64,000 bases of DNA from Treponema sp. (GTDB lineage Bacteria; Spirochaetota; Spirochaetia; Treponematales; Breznakiellaceae): assembly GCA_031265845.1 (NCBI GenBank), contig JAISCC010000105.1:1-64000 (forward strand). The letters run 5' to 3'. Below the pieces are notes generated by a model. The model saw nothing but the letters and a program-made list of their open reading frames with translations. It did no database searches and had not been told where the DNA came from. The position numbers and the translations under genes are program-made. Within the stretch, counting starts at the first letter, position 1. Every line of letters begins with the position of its first letter. Below are positions 15,667 to 27,936 of this stretch, one piece after another.

Positions 15667-18600
15667 GTGGTTACAAGAGACAAAGACAGACTGCTTATTG
15701 GAAAAGACATTGAAAACGGCGTAGATTCAAAAGATGTGATGACCATGCCGGATTTAATCGACATTCAGCTTTGTTCTTATGAACGTTTTTTGCAAAGGGA
15801 AAAGTTAAAAAACCATGAACCCCTTGAAAATCAGGGGCTTGAGGAAGTCTTTAGAATGACGTTTCCCATCGAAAGCCAGAATGGGGAAACTGTTTTAGAA
15901 TATGAATATTACACTCTTGATGAAGACGAGGTTAAATTTACCGAGCAGGAGTGCAGGCAGAAAGGCTTGACGTACGCCCTGCCCCTCAAAGCCCGCATGA
16001 TCCTCATCTTTCAGCAGACCGGTGAAATCCGGCAGAAAGACATCTATATGGGCGATATTCCCATTATGACCGAGCGGGGAACCTTCATCATAAACGGGGC
16101 GGAACGGGTGGTCGTAAGCCAAATTCACCGTTCGCCGGGCGTCATTTTCAGCCATGAAAAAGGCGTTTTCTCTTCGCGCATCATTCCCTATCGCGGCTCG
16201 TGGCTGGAATTCGAGATCGATCAGAAAAAAGATCTGATTTACGCCAAGATCGACCGCAAAAAAAGGATTTTATGCACCATTTTTCTTCGCGCTCTTGGAT
16301 TTCAAACGCGGGAAGAGATTATCAGGGCTTTTTATAAGACTGAAACCATAGAGATAAAAGACGACCGCGAGACGCGGGAGAGGATCAATGCGCGGGCGCT
16401 CGCCTCTGCCGTGTGGATCGCCGCTGAAGGCGAAGACGCGGTTGATGGAAAGAAAAAACTGTACCGCGCGGGCGAGAAGATGCATCCGCATAATGTCGAC
16501 GAATTCCTCGCAAACGGCGTGGCTTCTATTGAAGTGATAGATTTTGACGCCGAAGGATCGCTCAGGTCGCCTATGCTTCTCAACTGCTTTGAGCGGGAAG
16601 AGATAAAATTTCTCACTTCGGACAGTCCGGGCGTTGACGAGCCTTCCAAGGAAGACGCCATCAACGCGGTGTACTCGGTGATCATGCCCGGGGATTCCAT
16701 CACCGTGGAAGCCGCCGAGAAAGACCTGATGAGCATGTTTTTTACCAGCCGCCGCTACAATCTGGGCAAAGTTGGACGGTACAAGCTCAACAAGAAATTC
16801 GATCTTGACACGCCGGACACGGAATTTACGTTGACCAGGAGCGATATCATCGCCACGGTGAAATTCCTTATCAAGGTGTACATCGGCGATGAAAATATAG
16901 ATGATATTGATCACATGGGCAACCGGCGCGTTCGCTCCGTGGGCGAACTCATGGCGAATGTGATGAAAACCGCGTTCAGCCGCATGGAGCGCATCGTGAA
17001 GGATCGCATGAGCCTTAAAGAGGTCGACACCATCAAGCCGCAAGACCTCATTTCCATAAAACCGATTGTTGCCGCGATAAAAGAATTCTTCGGTTCAAGC
17101 CAGCTCTCCCAGTTCATGGATCAGGTGAATCCGCTTGCGGAATTGACCCACAAGCGCCGTCTCAATGCGTTGGGTCCCGGAGGTTTGAGCCGCGACCGCG
17201 CAGGGTTCGAGGTGCGCGACGTGCATTACACGCACTATGGCAGAATGTGTCCCATTGAGACGCCCGAAGGTCCGAACATCGGTCTTATTGTGTCGCTGGC
17301 AAACTATACCCGCGTGAACGAATATGGCTTTCTTGAGTCTCCGTACCGGATGGTGGAACACGGCGTCGCCACAACCGCAGTGGAGTACCTTTCCGCTATG
17401 GACGAGGACAAGTACTACATTGCCCAGGCGTCGGCGAAACTGAACGTGGACAATTCCTTTGCGGACGATCAGGTTTCATGTCGCAGACAGGGCGATTACA
17501 CAACCAGAAGCCCGCAGGAAATTCAATTCATGGACGTGTCGCCCAAACAAATCATCTCGGTGTCCGCGTCGCTTATTCCTTTTCTTGAGCATGACGACGC
17601 GAACCGCGCGCTCATGGGTTCCAACATGCAGCGTCAGGCGGTGCCGCTGGTGTTTCCGGAAGCGCCTATTGTGGGAACCGGTATGGAAGCCAAGTGCGCC
17701 TACGATTCAGGGGTGCTCATCAAGGCGCGGCGTTCCGGTACGGCTATTAGGGTGACTTCCGATGAGATTACGATCAACCCGGATGACGGCGGCGGAGATG
17801 AAAAATTTGTGGAGACTACGGAGCAAGGGCTGGATGTGTACAAACTTAGCAAGTACCAGCGGACGAATCAGGATACGTGCTACAACCAGCGTCCCATCGT
17901 GAGGGTTGGCGACCATGTGGAAAAAGGGCAGGTGGTAGCCGATGGTCCCGCAACCCAGAACGGAGAGCTTGCCTTGGGACGAAACGTACTGGTGGGATTT
18001 ATGCCGTGGAACGGGTACAATTACGAAGATTCGATTCTCATTTCCCAGCGTGTGGTGAAGGAAGACATGTTCACCTCCATTCATATAAAGGAATTTATGA
18101 CCGAAATTCGGGAAACCAAACTGGGTCCCGAAAAAATCACCCGCGATATACCGAACACAAGCGAAAAAAGTCTGGATAGTCTTGACGCCGAAGGCATCAT
18201 CATAGTGGGCGCGAAGGTTCGGGCGGGCGATATTCTTGTGGGCAAGGTGACGCCCAAGAGCGAGACCGAAACCACGCCGGAATTCAAGCTCCTCAACTCG
18301 ATCTTCGGCGAGAAAGCCAAGGATGTACGGGACACCTCCCTGCGCGTACCCCATGGGATCGATGGCACCATTATTGAAATACAGCGTCTCAAGCGCACTA
18401 CGGGCGATGATCTTAATCCGGGAGTCAACGAGGTGGTGAAAGTGTTGATCGCCGTGAAGCGCAAGTTGCGCGAAGGCGACAAAATGGCGGGGCGCCACGG
18501 CAACAAGGGCGTTGTCGCCCGAATTCTGCCGGAAGAAGATATGCCGTACATGGAAGACGGCGCTCCGCTTGATCTGTGCCTTACTCCGCTCGGCGTGCCG

Positions 18601-19239
18601 TCCCGCATGAATATTGGGCAGCTTTTGGAAACAGAGCTTGGCTGGGCTGGACTTGCCTTGAATGAGTGGTACTCCGCGCCGGTGTTCCAATCTCCAACCG
18701 CCGAACAGATCTGCGAAAAACTGAAAGAGGCGGGTGTGTGCAACGCGGACGAAACCCGTCGCGCCAAGACCTTTTTGCGAGACGGGCGTACGGGAGAGCC
18801 GTTTGTCCACCCGATATTCTGCGGCGTGATCTACTTCCTCAAACTGCACCACCTTGTTGATGACAAAATGCACGCCCGCTCCACGGGACCTTACTCGCTT
18901 GTCACCCAGCAGCCGCTCGGCGGCAAAGCTCAGTTTGGCGGACAGCGGCTTGGTGAAATGGAGGTTTGGGCGCTGGAAGCCTATGGCGCGGCGAACACCC
19001 TGCAAGAGCTTCTCACTATCAAGTCGGATGATATGACCGGACGCTCCAAAGTGTACGAAGCCATCGTCAAAGGAGAGCCGTCCACCACCGCCGGCGTTCC
19101 CGAATCTTTCAACGTGCTTGTACAGGAACTTCGCGGGCTTGCTATGGATATGACGATTTATGATGATAAAGAGAAACAGATACCACTCACCGAGAAAGAC
19201 GAAGACCTGATCAACAAGGGCGGAGTGAAGAACGGGTAA
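15667..19239 (+). CDS. rpoB: RNA polymerase beta subunit
   Basis: Catalytic beta subunit of RNA polymerase, 1190 aa from the GTG at 15667, which has AGGAGGG directly upstream; the track's ATG at 15562 lies inside the attenuator and is wrong. Visible landmarks are the rifampicin region [36 protein letters not shown], the [20 protein letters not shown] block, and RHGNKGVV near the end. The residue equivalent to E. coli Ser531 is Asn (codon 17164-17166), the substitution correlated with natural rifampicin resistance in Treponema and Borrelia. It is followed after 129 bp by rpoC. Confidence 0.98.
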   Translation: MVTRDKDRLLIGKDIENGVDSKDVMTMPDLIDIQLCSYERFLQREKLKNHEPLENQGLEEVFRMTFPIESQNGETVLEYEYYTLDEDEVKFTEQECRQKGLTYALPLKARMILIFQQTGEIRQKDIYMGDIPIMTERGTFIINGAERVVVSQIHRSPGVIFSHEKGVFSSRIIPYRGSWLEFEIDQKKDLIYAKIDRKKRILCTIFLRALGFQTREEIIRAFYKTETIEIKDDRETRERINARALASAVWIAAEGEDAVDGKKKLYRAGEKMHPHNVDEFLANGVASIEVIDFDAEGSLRSPMLLNCFEREEIKFLTSDSPGVDEPSKEDAINAVYSVIMPGDSITVEAAEKDLMSMFFTSRRYNLGKVGRYKLNKKFDLDTPDTEFTLTRSDIIATVKFLIKVYIGDENIDDIDHMGNRRVRSVGELMANVMKTAFSRMERIVKDRMSLKEVDTIKPQDLISIKPIVAAIKEFFGSSQLSQFMDQVNPLAELTHKRRLNALGPGGLSRDRAGFEVRDVHYTHYGRMCPIETPEGPNIGLIVSLANYTRVNEYGFLESPYRMVEHGVATTAVEYLSAMDEDKYYIAQASAKLNVDNSFADDQVSCRRQGDYTTRSPQEIQFMDVSPKQIISVSASLIPFLEHDDANRALMGSNMQRQAVPLVFPEAPIVGTGMEAKCAYDSGVLIKARRSGTAIRVTSDEITINPDDGGGDEKFVETTEQGLDVYKLSKYQRTNQDTCYNQRPIVRVGDHVEKGQVVADGPATQNGELALGRNVLVGFMPWNGYNYEDSILISQRVVKEDMFTSIHIKEFMTEIRETKLGPEKITRDIPNTSEKSLDSLDAEGIIIVGAKVRAGDILVGKVTPKSETETTPEFKLLNSIFGEKAKDVRDTSLRVPHGIDGTIIEIQRLKRTTGDDLNPGVNEVVKVLIAVKRKLREGDKMAGRHGNKGVVARILPEEDMPYMEDGAPLDLCLTPLGVPSRMNIGQLLETELGWAGLALNEWYSAPVFQSPTAEQICEKLKEAGVCNADETRRAKTFLRDGRTGEPFVHPIFCGVIYFLKLHHLVDDKMHARSTGPYSLVTQQPLGGKAQFGGQRLGEMEVWALEAYGAANTLQELLTIKSDDMTGRSKVYEAIVKGEPSTTAGVPESFNVLVQELRGLAMDMTIYDDKEKQIPLTEKDEDLINKGGVKNG

Positions 19240-19368
19240 TGCAAGATGCGCCGCGCATACTGGCATGAATGGATGAACCACACGCAGCCGCGCAATCTTG
19301 AAATTGAAGACCCTATTGAAGCGGTTATAAAAGATTGAAGCGGTTCTAGAAGAAAGAGGAGACTTGCC

Positions 19369-22300
19369 ATGAGAGACATACAGGACTTTAATTCAATTAA
19401 GATTCAACTTGCATCGCCTGACATGATTAGGGAGTGGTCATACGGGGAGGTGAAGAAACCCGAAACCATAAATTACCGGACGTTGAGGCCGGAAAAAGAC
19501 GGGCTTTTCTGTGAGCGCATCTTCGGCACCACCAAAGAATGGGAGTGTTACTGTGGAAAGTTCAAATCAATCCGCTATAAGGGCGTGATCTGCGACCGGT
19601 GCGGCGTTGAGGTGACGCATTTCAAGGTGCGGCGCGAGCGCATGGGGCATATTGAGCTTGCGGCTCCGGTGTCCCACATCTGGTATTACCGTTCCGTGCC
19701 GTCCCGCATGGGGCTTCTCCTTGATGTGCCGATGGCGGCGCTCCGTTCCGTACTCTACTACGAGAAGTACATGGTGATAGATCCGGGCGACACCGACCTC
19801 AAGAAGATGCAGACGCTGGCGGAAGATGAGTACGCCGATGCGCAGGAACGCTACGGCGGCGCTTTTAGCGCAGGCATGGGCGCCGACGCCATCCGAACTC
19901 TGCTTGAAAATCTTGATTTGGATGCCATGTCCGCTGAACTCCGCGCAAAGATGATCGAGAAAGGCTCCAAATCAGACAAGCGGCTTTTGAAACGAATCGA
20001 AATAGTTGAAAATTTCCGCAACTCAAACAACAAGCCCGAATGGATGATCCTTGATGTGATACCGGTTATTCCGCCGGAGCTTCGCCCCATGGTGCAGCTT
20101 GACGGCGGGCGGTTCGCAACCTCTGATCTGAACGATCTGTACCGTCGCGTCATCAACCGCAACAACCGGTTGCGCAGGCTCATGGCGTTGAACGCGCCGG
20201 ACATCATCATCCGCAACGAGAAACGTATGCTTCAAGAGGCGGTTGACGCCCTATTCGACAATTCCAAGAAGAAGCGGGTGGTAAAAGGCGCGTCCAACAG
20301 GCCGCTCAAATCCATTTCAGATATGCTCAAGGGCAAGCAGGGGCGGTTTCGCCAGAACCTGCTTGGAAAGCGCGTGGACTATTCCGGGCGTTCGGTCATT
20401 ACGGTTGGTCCCGATCTCAAAATGTGGCAATGCGGGCTTCCCACGAAAATGGCGCTCGAACTTTTCAAGCCCTTTATTATGAAACGCCTCAAGGACAAGG
20501 GCGTTGTGTACAATATCAACAAGGCGAAGCTGCTGGTTGAGCAGGAGACGCCGGAAGTGTTCGCAATCCTTGACGAGGTGGTGAAGGAGCATCCCGTACT
20601 GTTGAACCGCGCTCCTACGTTGCACCGGCTTGGCATTCAGGCGTTTGAGCCGGTGCTGGTTGAAGGCAAGGCGATCAGGCTTAATCCGCTGGTGTGCCAT
20701 GCCTTCAACGCGGACTTTGATGGGGATCAGATGGCTATTCACGTGCCGCTTACCCAGGCCGCGCAGATGGAATGTTGGACATTGATGCTTTCCGTACGCA
20801 ACCTTCTCGATCCGGCCAACGGCAAGACCATCGTATACCCGTCCCAGGACATGGTGCTTGGCTGCAATTTCCTCACCTGCGTAAAGCCGAATTCCAGGGG
20901 GCAGGGACGCCGATATCTGGATTTGGACGAGGCTCTCATGGCGATAGACAGGGGCGCTCTTGAATGGGAAGCCCTAATCAAGACAAAACCGCCCAAGTCG
21001 CCTGTGTGGGAGAAAGTCGGCAAAGAAGCGCGTGTGGGCGAGGACGGGCTTATTGAGACGACTGCCGGAAGGCTGGCGTTCAATGAGGCTATGCCGGAAG
21101 AGATTCCCTTCATCAATTGTGAATTGAAAGACAAGGAATTGCGCGCCCTTATTGAGCAGGTGTTTGTCAAACAAGGCTCATGGATCACCGTGAAGATGGT
21201 CGACGCCATCAAAGCTACGGGCTACAAATACGCCACTATTTTCGGCGCGACCATTGGCATTGATGATATTGTGGTGCCGAAAGAAAAGACGGAAATGCTT
21301 GACAAAGCGAACAAAGAAGTCGATTCGGTGCAGAGGCAGTACCAGCAGGGACACATCACCGCCCAGGAGCGGTATGATCGCGTCGTCGACATTTGGAACA
21401 AGTGCAACGACGATCTCACCAGCATCACGATGAAGACTCTGGAAGCCGATAAAGACGGGTTTAACTCGATTCACATGATGGCGAATTCGGGCGCCCGCGG
21501 AAGCCGCACCCAGATACGTCAGTTGGCGGGTATGCGCGGGCTTATGGCGAAGCCTTCCGGCGACATCATCGAATTGCCCATACGGTCGAACTTCAAAGAA
21601 GGCTTGTCGGTCATCGAATTCTTCATCTCAACCAACGGCGCGCGCAAAGGGCTTGCCGACACCGCGCTCAAAACCTCGCAGGCAGGCTATCTGACGCGGC
21701 GGCTTGTTGACATTGCGCAGGATGTGGTTGTGAACGAGGACGACTGCGGCACCATCAATGGCATCGCGTACTCGGCGATCAAGGACGGCGAAGAAATTGT
21801 GGAGCCATTGAGCGACCGCATCGTGGGGCGCTACACGCTTGAGCGGGTCAGGAACCCCATCACCGGCGAGATTATCATTGACATAAATGAGGAAATTACT
21901 GAAGAAATCGCCAAGCGGATCGATGACGCGGGCGTTGACGCCGTGGCGATCCGCACAGTGCTTACCTGCGAGGCGAAACACGGCGTGTGCCGCAAATGTT
22001 ATGGGCGCAATCTCGCCACGAATCGTCCGGTTGACATCGGCGATGCGGTCGGCACCATCGCGGCTCAGTCCATTGGGCAGCCCGGCACCCAGCTTACCAT
22101 GCGAACATTCCACATCGGCGGCGCGGCGAGCAAGATCAGCGAGGAAAATCGCATTTCCCTGAAATATCCGGTGTTTGTCAAAGAAGTGTCAGGCACTCAT
22201 GTGGAATTGCCGAACGGTATATGGCTCTTTACCCGCAAGGGGCAGACCATCGTCAACAAGGTGATGTCCGAATTCAAGATCGAAGACGGCGACACGCTCC

Positions 22301-23736
22301 TTGTGGAGGAAGGGCAGCGGGTGTACTTCGGCACGGCGCTCATTAAAAGAGAAGAGAAAGAAATCACCGCGCCGGAAAACGCCTTTGCCATGCGCATCGG
22401 CGACACGCTCTACCTTATCGGACAGGATCAGAAGATCGAAGTCCGCAACGGTTCCGAATTTCTCGTGAAAAAAGGCGATGTCGTGGTTGCCGAAAAAACG
22501 CTGGCAATGTTCGATCCCTTCTCCGATCCCATCATTGCGGAAGCGTCCGGCATTGTAAAGTACGAAGACATTGTGGCGGGTTCAACACTGAAAGAAGAAG
22601 TTGATGAGGAAACCGGCAATATTGAGAAACGTATCACCGACATTCAACTTGAAACCAAGCAACCCCGCATTCTCCTTGTTGATGACGAAGGCAATGAGCT
22701 TGCGTCATACTTCCTCCCCGGCGGCGCGTACATTCTGATCGATGAGGGCGAGCGGATAAGCGCAGGTAGAACCATAGCCAAGACCTTGAAAGAGTCCGCC
22801 AAAGCGAGCGACATCACGAGCGGACTTCCCCGCGTCAGCGAGCTTTTTGAGGCGCGCAAGCCCAAGAGCCCGTCGGTGTTGGCGCAGGTGTCAGGCGTGG
22901 TGCATTTTGAAGGCGCGGTCAAAGGCAAACGCCTTGTCGTCATACACGACGGCTTTGGCAAGGAATTCAAGCATCTAATTCCCATGACCAAGCGTCTGCT
23001 CGTACGGGACGGCGACAGCGTGGAGGCGGGAGAACCGCTCTGTGTGGGCGCCGCGAATCCGCACGAAATTCTGCACATCATGGGCGAGAGTTATTTGCAC
23101 CGGTACCTTATGGATGAGATTCAGCAGGTCTACCGTCTCCAGGGCGTGTCCATCAATGACAAGCATATCGGCGTCATCATCAGGCAGATGATGCGCAAGG
23201 TTGAGATAATGGCGGTGGGCGACACCAAGTTCATCTACGGACAATTGGTTGACAAGCGGCGATTCCATGCGGAAAATGAGCGCGTGATCGTGGAGGGGGG
23301 GCAACCGGCGATTGCCCGTCCGGTGTTTCAGGGCATTACCCGCGCCTCGCTCAACATTGACTCGTTTCTTTCGGCCGCAAGCTTTCAGGAAACCACCAAG
23401 GTGCTTACCAACGCGGCAATCGCGGGCGCTACGGACGCTCTGCGCGGCTTGAAGGAAAACATCATCATCGGACACCCGATTCCCGCAGGCACGGGCATGA
23501 AGCTCTACCGTGACGTGAAGCTCTTTGGCGGCGAAAATCAGGACCTTGACAAAGAAATGGAAGAGATTCTCGAACGTCGCAAACTCGAAAGAGCCCAGGA
23601 AGCGGCTAATGAATATGATTACGGCATGGACGATGATGATTACTATGATGACGAACTGTCGAATGACTTTGAAGGAACGGATATGGAGACTGGCGGGACA
23701 GGCTTTGACGATGATTATGACGATGACGATGATTGA
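19369..23736 (+). CDS. rpoC: RNA polymerase beta' subunit
   Basis: Catalytic beta' subunit, 1455 aa. The N-terminal zinc ribbon [20 protein letters not shown], the active-site [13 protein letters not shown] (three metal-binding Asp), the bridge-helix/trigger-loop region around [19 protein letters not shown], and the second zinc site ([15 protein letters not shown]) are all present. GAGGAG precedes the ATG. The C terminus ends in a strongly acidic tail of mostly Asp and Tyr (about 40 residues, ending DDDYDDDDD), longer and more acidic than in most bacteria. It is the last gene of the block before a strong terminator. Confidence 0.98.
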   Translation: MRDIQDFNSIKIQLASPDMIREWSYGEVKKPETINYRTLRPEKDGLFCERIFGTTKEWECYCGKFKSIRYKGVICDRCGVEVTHFKVRRERMGHIELAAPVSHIWYYRSVPSRMGLLLDVPMAALRSVLYYEKYMVIDPGDTDLKKMQTLAEDEYADAQERYGGAFSAGMGADAIRTLLENLDLDAMSAELRAKMIEKGSKSDKRLLKRIEIVENFRNSNNKPEWMILDVIPVIPPELRPMVQLDGGRFATSDLNDLYRRVINRNNRLRRLMALNAPDIIIRNEKRMLQEAVDALFDNSKKKRVVKGASNRPLKSISDMLKGKQGRFRQNLLGKRVDYSGRSVITVGPDLKMWQCGLPTKMALELFKPFIMKRLKDKGVVYNINKAKLLVEQETPEVFAILDEVVKEHPVLLNRAPTLHRLGIQAFEPVLVEGKAIRLNPLVCHAFNADFDGDQMAIHVPLTQAAQMECWTLMLSVRNLLDPANGKTIVYPSQDMVLGCNFLTCVKPNSRGQGRRYLDLDEALMAIDRGALEWEALIKTKPPKSPVWEKVGKEARVGEDGLIETTAGRLAFNEAMPEEIPFINCELKDKELRALIEQVFVKQGSWITVKMVDAIKATGYKYATIFGATIGIDDIVVPKEKTEMLDKANKEVDSVQRQYQQGHITAQERYDRVVDIWNKCNDDLTSITMKTLEADKDGFNSIHMMANSGARGSRTQIRQLAGMRGLMAKPSGDIIELPIRSNFKEGLSVIEFFISTNGARKGLADTALKTSQAGYLTRRLVDIAQDVVVNEDDCGTINGIAYSAIKDGEEIVEPLSDRIVGRYTLERVRNPITGEIIIDINEEITEEIAKRIDDAGVDAVAIRTVLTCEAKHGVCRKCYGRNLATNRPVDIGDAVGTIAAQSIGQPGTQLTMRTFHIGGAASKISEENRISLKYPVFVKEVSGTHVELPNGIWLFTRKGQTIVNKVMSEFKIEDGDTLLVEEGQRVYFGTALIKREEKEITAPENAFAMRIGDTLYLIGQDQKIEVRNGSEFLVKKGDVVVAEKTLAMFDPFSDPIIAEASGIVKYEDIVAGSTLKEEVDEETGNIEKRITDIQLETKQPRILLVDDEGNELASYFLPGGAYILIDEGERISAGRTIAKTLKESAKASDITSGLPRVSELFEARKPKSPSVLAQVSGVVHFEGAVKGKRLVVIHDGFGKEFKHLIPMTKRLLVRDGDSVEAGEPLCVGAANPHEILHIMGESYLHRYLMDEIQQVYRLQGVSINDKHIGVIIRQMMRKVEIMAVGDTKFIYGQLVDKRRFHAENERVIVEGGQPAIARPVFQGITRASLNIDSFLSAASFQETTKVLTNAAIAGATDALRGLKENIIIGHPIPAGTGMKLYRDVKLFGGENQDLDKEMEEILERRKLERAQEAANEYDYGMDDDDYYDDELSNDFEGTDMETGGTGFDDDYDDDDD

Positions 23737-23818
23737 GCGTGGCAGAGGCGCTTCGGAGAAAATGGATAAATCATTGTATTATAAATAAGTATGCTAAAGC
23801 GGTTTTCTCTTCAGGCTA

Positions 23819-23856
23819 AAAACCTCTGAAAACTCCAATTTTCAGAGGTTTTCTTT
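23819..23856 (+). terminator. Rho-independent terminator after rpoC
   Basis: A perfect 13-bp stem AAACCTCTGAAAA/TTTTCAGAGGTTT with loop CTCCAA, followed by TCTTT. It also reads as a hairpin on the other strand, so it may serve the convergent PTS operon as well. The 190 bp beyond it to the ptsI stop holds no feature that I can support. Confidence 0.85.
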
Positions 23857-24045
23857 ATATAATTCCATGTGTGTTATCCTTGTTTGTTCATTGGTTCAAC
23901 GCAATGTAAACATGTCCTAGTCAAAAAACCTGCGCGACAGGAAAAGCCCGATGGAGCAAACCTTTTCGGGATATTCTCCGTCAATTCAGATCATGTGTGA
24001 GGCAAGCCCGGCAGCAATCTTGCATGGAATGCCCCAAGACGCGCT

Positions 24046-25665
24046 TCAACATTCGGCAATAATTGAGCGCAGCTTGAGTATGCGCGAGGGTTCTACTGAA
24101 AGCTCGTCCATTTCCATCTCTACAAACGCTTTCGTCAAGCTGTAGTCCCCTCCTAAACCGCCGCAGACGCCGCACCAGATGCCCGCCTTGTGAGCGTTTT
24201 CGCAGGCAAGCCGAATAAGCCGCAGTATCGCTTCATGGCGGGTGTCACAAAATGAGGAGAGCGAATCGTTCTGCCGGTCTATCGCAAGCGTGTACTGAGT
24301 CAGATCGTTTGTGCCTATGCTGAAAAAGGCGGCTTCTTTTGCCAATACATCGCTTATAACTGCCGAAGCGGGCGTCTCCACCATAATTCCTATGGGAACA
24401 TCAGCCTTAAACGCTATGCCCTTGGACGCAAGCTCCTCGCGGGCGCTTTTAGCCATCTCTTTCGCCCTCACCAACTCTTCCAGCGAGTTTATCATGGGAA
24501 ACATGATGGACGCATTCCCGTAGATCGAGGCGCGGTAGATCGCCCGCAATTGGGTCTTGAACAGATCTGGACGGGTAAGGCAGATGCGGATAGCCCGCAT
24601 ACCTAACGCGGGGTTTTCTTCCTCAGGCAGCTTAAAGTAATCCGCCTGTTTGTCAGCCCCTATGTCAAGCGTACGGATGATGACCTGCCTGCCCCCCATC
24701 TTTTCAAGCGCCTTCCGATAACTTTCGTACTGGGTATCCTCATCCGGGTAATCGTTTCTGCCCAAATAGAGAAATTCACTGCGGAAAAGCCCTATGCCTT
24801 CCGCGTCTCCGGCAAGAGCGGCGTCAGCGTCGCTCACTGACCCTATGTTGGCGTAGAGCTTCAGGGGGCGTCCGTCTTTCGTGAGGGTCGGTTTGCCCCG
24901 CCTCTTTTCAAGGTTTTCCTTTTCCCTGCGTTGCCGCTCTTCTTTTTCCTCCAGTTTCTTGAGTATTTCAGGATCAGGGTCAATGTACAAAACGCCAGTC
25001 TCGCCATCAACCGCCGCTTGCTTGCCGGACAAATCGCCGGACAGAAACGCGCCGAAAGATATGACTGCGGGAATGCCCATAGTTCGCGCGAAAATAGCCG
25101 TGTGGGAATTGGCGGCGCCGTGACGGGACACCAAGGCAAGCGTTGCGTTGCGGTCAAGCTGGGCGGTTTCGCTTGGCGTAAAGTCATCGGCGGCAAGAAT
25201 GACCGGCCCGCCGTTCTCTCCAAGACTCTGATCCTCGCCTGAGAGTATCCGTATCACCCGCTTGGACACATCGTAGACATCTATGGCGCGGGCTTTCATG
25301 TACTCGTCGTCCATGTCGGCGAAGTCCTGCGCCAGACAGGAGCCTGCGGTATTGACCGCGTACTCGGCGCAGACTTTCTCGGATGTGATAATGTCGAGTA
25401 TAGGGTCGGTGTAATCAGTGTCTTCGAGCATCATGCGGTGTATCTCGAAGAGCAGCGCGTTTTCCTTTCCGATTTTATCGGTCATTGTACCGGCTAACTG
25501 GTCAAGCTGCTCCGCCGCTGTTGCGCGAGCGGCATGAAAGCGTTCGGTTTCTAATTCAACATTGTCTATAGCGCGTTTTTCAACGGAAAGGCTTTTCCGT
25601 TTGAGAAAGGAAAGGCGTCCCCTCGCTATGCCTCCGCTTACGCCCTTGCCTTGCAGTGTGATCAT
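24046..25665 (-). CDS. ptsI: PTS enzyme I (PEP-protein phosphotransferase)
   Basis: General PTS enzyme that takes phosphate from PEP and passes it to HPr. It is 539 aa from MITLQGKGVSGGIARG, an ATG overlapping the upstream dehydrogenase stop (ATGA); the track's extra 24 residues are not coding. The swivelling-domain histidine lies in GAANSHTAIFARTMGIPAV, the PEP-domain shows GIGLFRSEFLYL and the catalytic Cys in IWCGVCGGLGGD. Length is slightly short of the ~570 usual. It is the last gene of a minus-strand operon that also encodes an HPr, EIIA and EIICB, so the whole phosphorelay is encoded together. Confidence 0.95.
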   Translation of the reverse strand: MITLQGKGVSGGIARGRLSFLKRKSLSVEKRAIDNVELETERFHAARATAAEQLDQLAGTMTDKIGKENALLFEIHRMMLEDTDYTDPILDIITSEKVCAEYAVNTAGSCLAQDFADMDDEYMKARAIDVYDVSKRVIRILSGEDQSLGENGGPVILAADDFTPSETAQLDRNATLALVSRHGAANSHTAIFARTMGIPAVISFGAFLSGDLSGKQAAVDGETGVLYIDPDPEILKKLEEKEERQRREKENLEKRRGKPTLTKDGRPLKLYANIGSVSDADAALAGDAEGIGLFRSEFLYLGRNDYPDEDTQYESYRKALEKMGGRQVIIRTLDIGADKQADYFKLPEEENPALGMRAIRICLTRPDLFKTQLRAIYRASIYGNASIMFPMINSLEELVRAKEMAKSAREELASKGIAFKADVPIGIMVETPASAVISDVLAKEAAFFSIGTNDLTQYTLAIDRQNDSLSSFCDTRHEAILRLIRLACENAHKAGIWCGVCGGLGGDYSLTKAFVEMEMDELSVEPSRILKLRSIIAEC

Positions 25666-26933
25666 GACGCCGCTCCATAGGCTTTGAGAAGCAACGATTC
25701 CGCCTCCGCGTTCCACAAACCCTGATGAGCTTGGCAACTTGCGTGAAGCTGCGCGAACAGACTGTCGTTTTGTCCGAGCTTTTCAAAGTCGGCCAAGGCG
25801 GTCAGCGGCAGGTTAATGTGGGTATACGTGAGTATCTTGCCCGCCCTCAGTTCCGGCAGTTTCGCCACCGCCTCGGCAACCGCGTCTAGCCCGCAAATAT
25901 GCGTCACCATAACCGCCGGACGCATCTTCTTTTCAGAGGCTAAAGCGAGCGCTTCCTTAAGGTCTTCGGTATTGCCGCCGGTGCTTCCTAAAATATGGGC
26001 GCTGGTGTAATGGCAGTTGTACAGGTTCATCATCGCCGAAAAGTTCTTGTCCTGGGGTCCGGCGAAAAAGTTAAGGCAACCGTCAAATGCCAGAAGCTTG
26101 TCGCCCAACTCGGCGAGTTCCTGTATGGGCGCATAGACAAACACATCGTCATAGCCTTGTCCGCCGGAGATGTCCATAAGAAGCGCGTACTGGTCCGCGT
26201 GGCGGCTGGGATTTACGTAGCGCAGTTCAACGCCTCGCTTTTGCGCCAGTTCCGGGCTGACAAGCTGCTCAGCCCGCCGCAGTCTTCCTTCGTCCACATC
26301 GGTAACAACGATTCGCGCCGGGCGGTTGCCGCCATAAAGCGGGTACTCAACCGCGCCCAGCCCCATGGGCCCCGCGCCGCCGAGGATCAGCGCATTGCCG
26401 CCGGGCTTGATGTCCATGGCGTGTTGGTAGTTCTGCTTGTTGGTGTGGTACATCATATGATAGCCGCCGATGATGCAACTGACCGGCTCCGCAAGCGAAG
26501 CGTAAAAATAGGCGTCCCCGTCGTAGTGGAGCAGGCAGCCCAGTTCCATGACCTCATGCGGCAGGATGCAGTAGGTGGCGTCCCCGCCGAAAAACTCGTA
26601 GGAGTAGCCGGGGGAGGCGAGGCTGCCCTTGTAGTTCAGCGCCGGCTGCTGGGCGAATTTTTCGCCGGCTTTGAATTCGTTCTGCCATTGGGCGCCGACT
26701 TTGACAATATCGCCGGCAAACTCATGCCCAATGATGATGGGGTTGGTGGCTACGTTTTGAGGGCAGCGTTTGTGGTTCTTCCCCTGTTTCAATAGTTTGT
26801 AGGTTGACATGCAGATGCTGTCGCTCACCACTTTGACCAGGATTTCATCGTCTTGTATGTCGGGAAGTTCAAATTCTTCCAGCCTTAAATCATCAGCGCC
26901 GTAAAGCCGCGCCGCTTTTGTCTTCTGTCCCAT
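25662..26933 (-). CDS. Zinc-type sugar(-alcohol)-phosphate dehydrogenase, SorE-like
   Basis: Medium-chain dehydrogenase/reductase, 423 aa. The N-terminal part has DSICMSTYKLLKQGKNHKRC and NPIIIGHEFAGDIVKVG (the GHE zinc-site motif); the Rossmann fold follows with ALILGGAGPMGLGAVEY. The pattern resembles L-sorbose-1-phosphate reductase (SorE) proteins found in PTS operons, which oxidise or reduce the carbon next to the phosphate. Here it lies between a 1-phosphofructokinase-like gene and ptsI, with 1-4 bp overlaps on the ptsI side and 52 bp to fruK. I infer that it oxidises the phosphorylated hexitol brought in by the EIICB. A plain sorbitol dehydrogenase role is the alternative. Confidence 0.7.
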   Translation of the reverse strand: MGQKTKAARLYGADDLRLEEFELPDIQDDEILVKVVSDSICMSTYKLLKQGKNHKRCPQNVATNPIIIGHEFAGDIVKVGAQWQNEFKAGEKFAQQPALNYKGSLASPGYSYEFFGGDATYCILPHEVMELGCLLHYDGDAYFYASLAEPVSCIIGGYHMMYHTNKQNYQHAMDIKPGGNALILGGAGPMGLGAVEYPLYGGNRPARIVVTDVDEGRLRRAEQLVSPELAQKRGVELRYVNPSRHADQYALLMDISGGQGYDDVFVYAPIQELAELGDKLLAFDGCLNFFAGPQDKNFSAMMNLYNCHYTSAHILGSTGGNTEDLKEALALASEKKMRPAVMVTHICGLDAVAEAVAKLPELRAGKILTYTHINLPLTALADFEKLGQNDSLFAQLHASCQAHQGLWNAEAESLLLKAYGAAS

Positions 26934-26985
26934 ATAATTTCTCCTTGTGTGTGGATTTGCAGGAACCTTGTACCCGCAGGGTTCC

Positions 26986-27936
26986 TTACGCGGTTTTCTC
27001 TATCCGCGTTTTTTGTAAAAGCTCGTCTACCAGAGCGCGATCAGGCGGGTTGGTTCCCGCTGTCGCGCAGGCTCCGGCTGAGGCTGCCATTGCCAGGGCA
27101 AAGCGCTGTTCCTCGGGCATTCCTTGCTCAAAGCCGTATGCCAGTGCGCCTGCCATGCTGTCCCCTGCGCCCACTGTTGAGCATACTTCCACCGGAATTG
27201 CCGCAGCCCGCCAGACGCCGTTTTCGCTTGCAAAGATAGCGCCTTCGCGGCCCATTGAAAGAGCGACCAGCTTAACGCCTTTGTCAATCAAAGAGTGGCA
27301 AAGTTCCGCAAGCCGCGCCTCTGTCACCCGCTCATCATCCGGTATGCCGAAATAATGCAGCAATTCAAAACGGTTGGGCTTGATGTAATCGGGAATCGAA
27401 TCCGGCTCCAACTGGAGCGCCTGTTTAAGGGCTTCGCCGTCCGCGTCAAGAAACACAACAGCGCCGGCGCGGCGCAACAGAACGCACAGGCGTTTGTAGG
27501 CGTCTGCGCCGGGACCCGCCGGAAGGCTGCCTGAAAGCGCGACGGTATTTCCCGGTACGCCGTAAAAGGAAAGTTTGTTTTCCATTTCGCGCCATTCCGT
27601 TGGTTTTATCTCCGGCCCGGGTTCGTTCAATTCGGTTAAAGCGCCGTCCTTGTCCACCACTTTCACATTGGTTCTGGTAAGGGCGGCGATGCGGACAAAA
27701 TCGGCTTTGATTCCTTTTTGAGCAATGCGGGACAAGAGTTCTTCTCCGGCGCCGCCTCCGGCAAATCCAACGGCAACGCTTGCGCCGCCCAAGGCGCGGA
27801 TCATCGCCGAAACATTGACCCCTTTTCCACCGGCGTCCACTTGAACATCCCGCAAACGATTAAGCGCGTTAGGCCGCATCACATCCACACGGGCAGTCTT
27901 GTCCAGCGCGGGATTCAGCGTTACGGTGATTATCAC
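26986..27936 (-). CDS. fruK: 1-phosphofructokinase-like PfkB kinase
   Basis: Ribokinase-family sugar kinase, 316 aa, closest in pattern to FruK, which makes fructose-1,6-bisphosphate from fructose-1-phosphate. Visible landmarks are ITVTLNPALDKTARVD at the start, DAGGKGVNVSAMIRALGG (PfkB signature 1), IKPNRFEL, and the catalytic STVGAGDSMAGALAYG (signature 2; Asp is the base). The start is a GTG that overlaps the EIIA stop (GTGA). LacC-type tagatose-6-phosphate kinases share the same motifs and cannot be excluded. Its presence next to a mannitol-type transporter, with no mannitol-1-phosphate 5-dehydrogenase in the operon, is unusual. Confidence 0.82.
   Translation of the reverse strand: MIITVTLNPALDKTARVDVMRPNALNRLRDVQVDAGGKGVNVSAMIRALGGASVAVGFAGGGAGEELLSRIAQKGIKADFVRIAALTRTNVKVVDKDGALTELNEPGPEIKPTEWREMENKLSFYGVPGNTVALSGSLPAGPGADAYKRLCVLLRRAGAVVFLDADGEALKQALQLEPDSIPDYIKPNRFELLHYFGIPDDERVTEARLAELCHSLIDKGVKLVALSMGREGAIFASENGVWRAAAIPVEVCSTVGAGDSMAGALAYGFEQGMPEEQRFALAMAASAGACATAGTNPPDRALVDELLQKTRIEKTA

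Noticed and set aside
17707-19281. 524-aa minus-strand ORF opposite rpoB.
   Set aside because: It is the mirror of a conserved rpoB region in a GC-rich codon pattern; no family motif or ribosome site.
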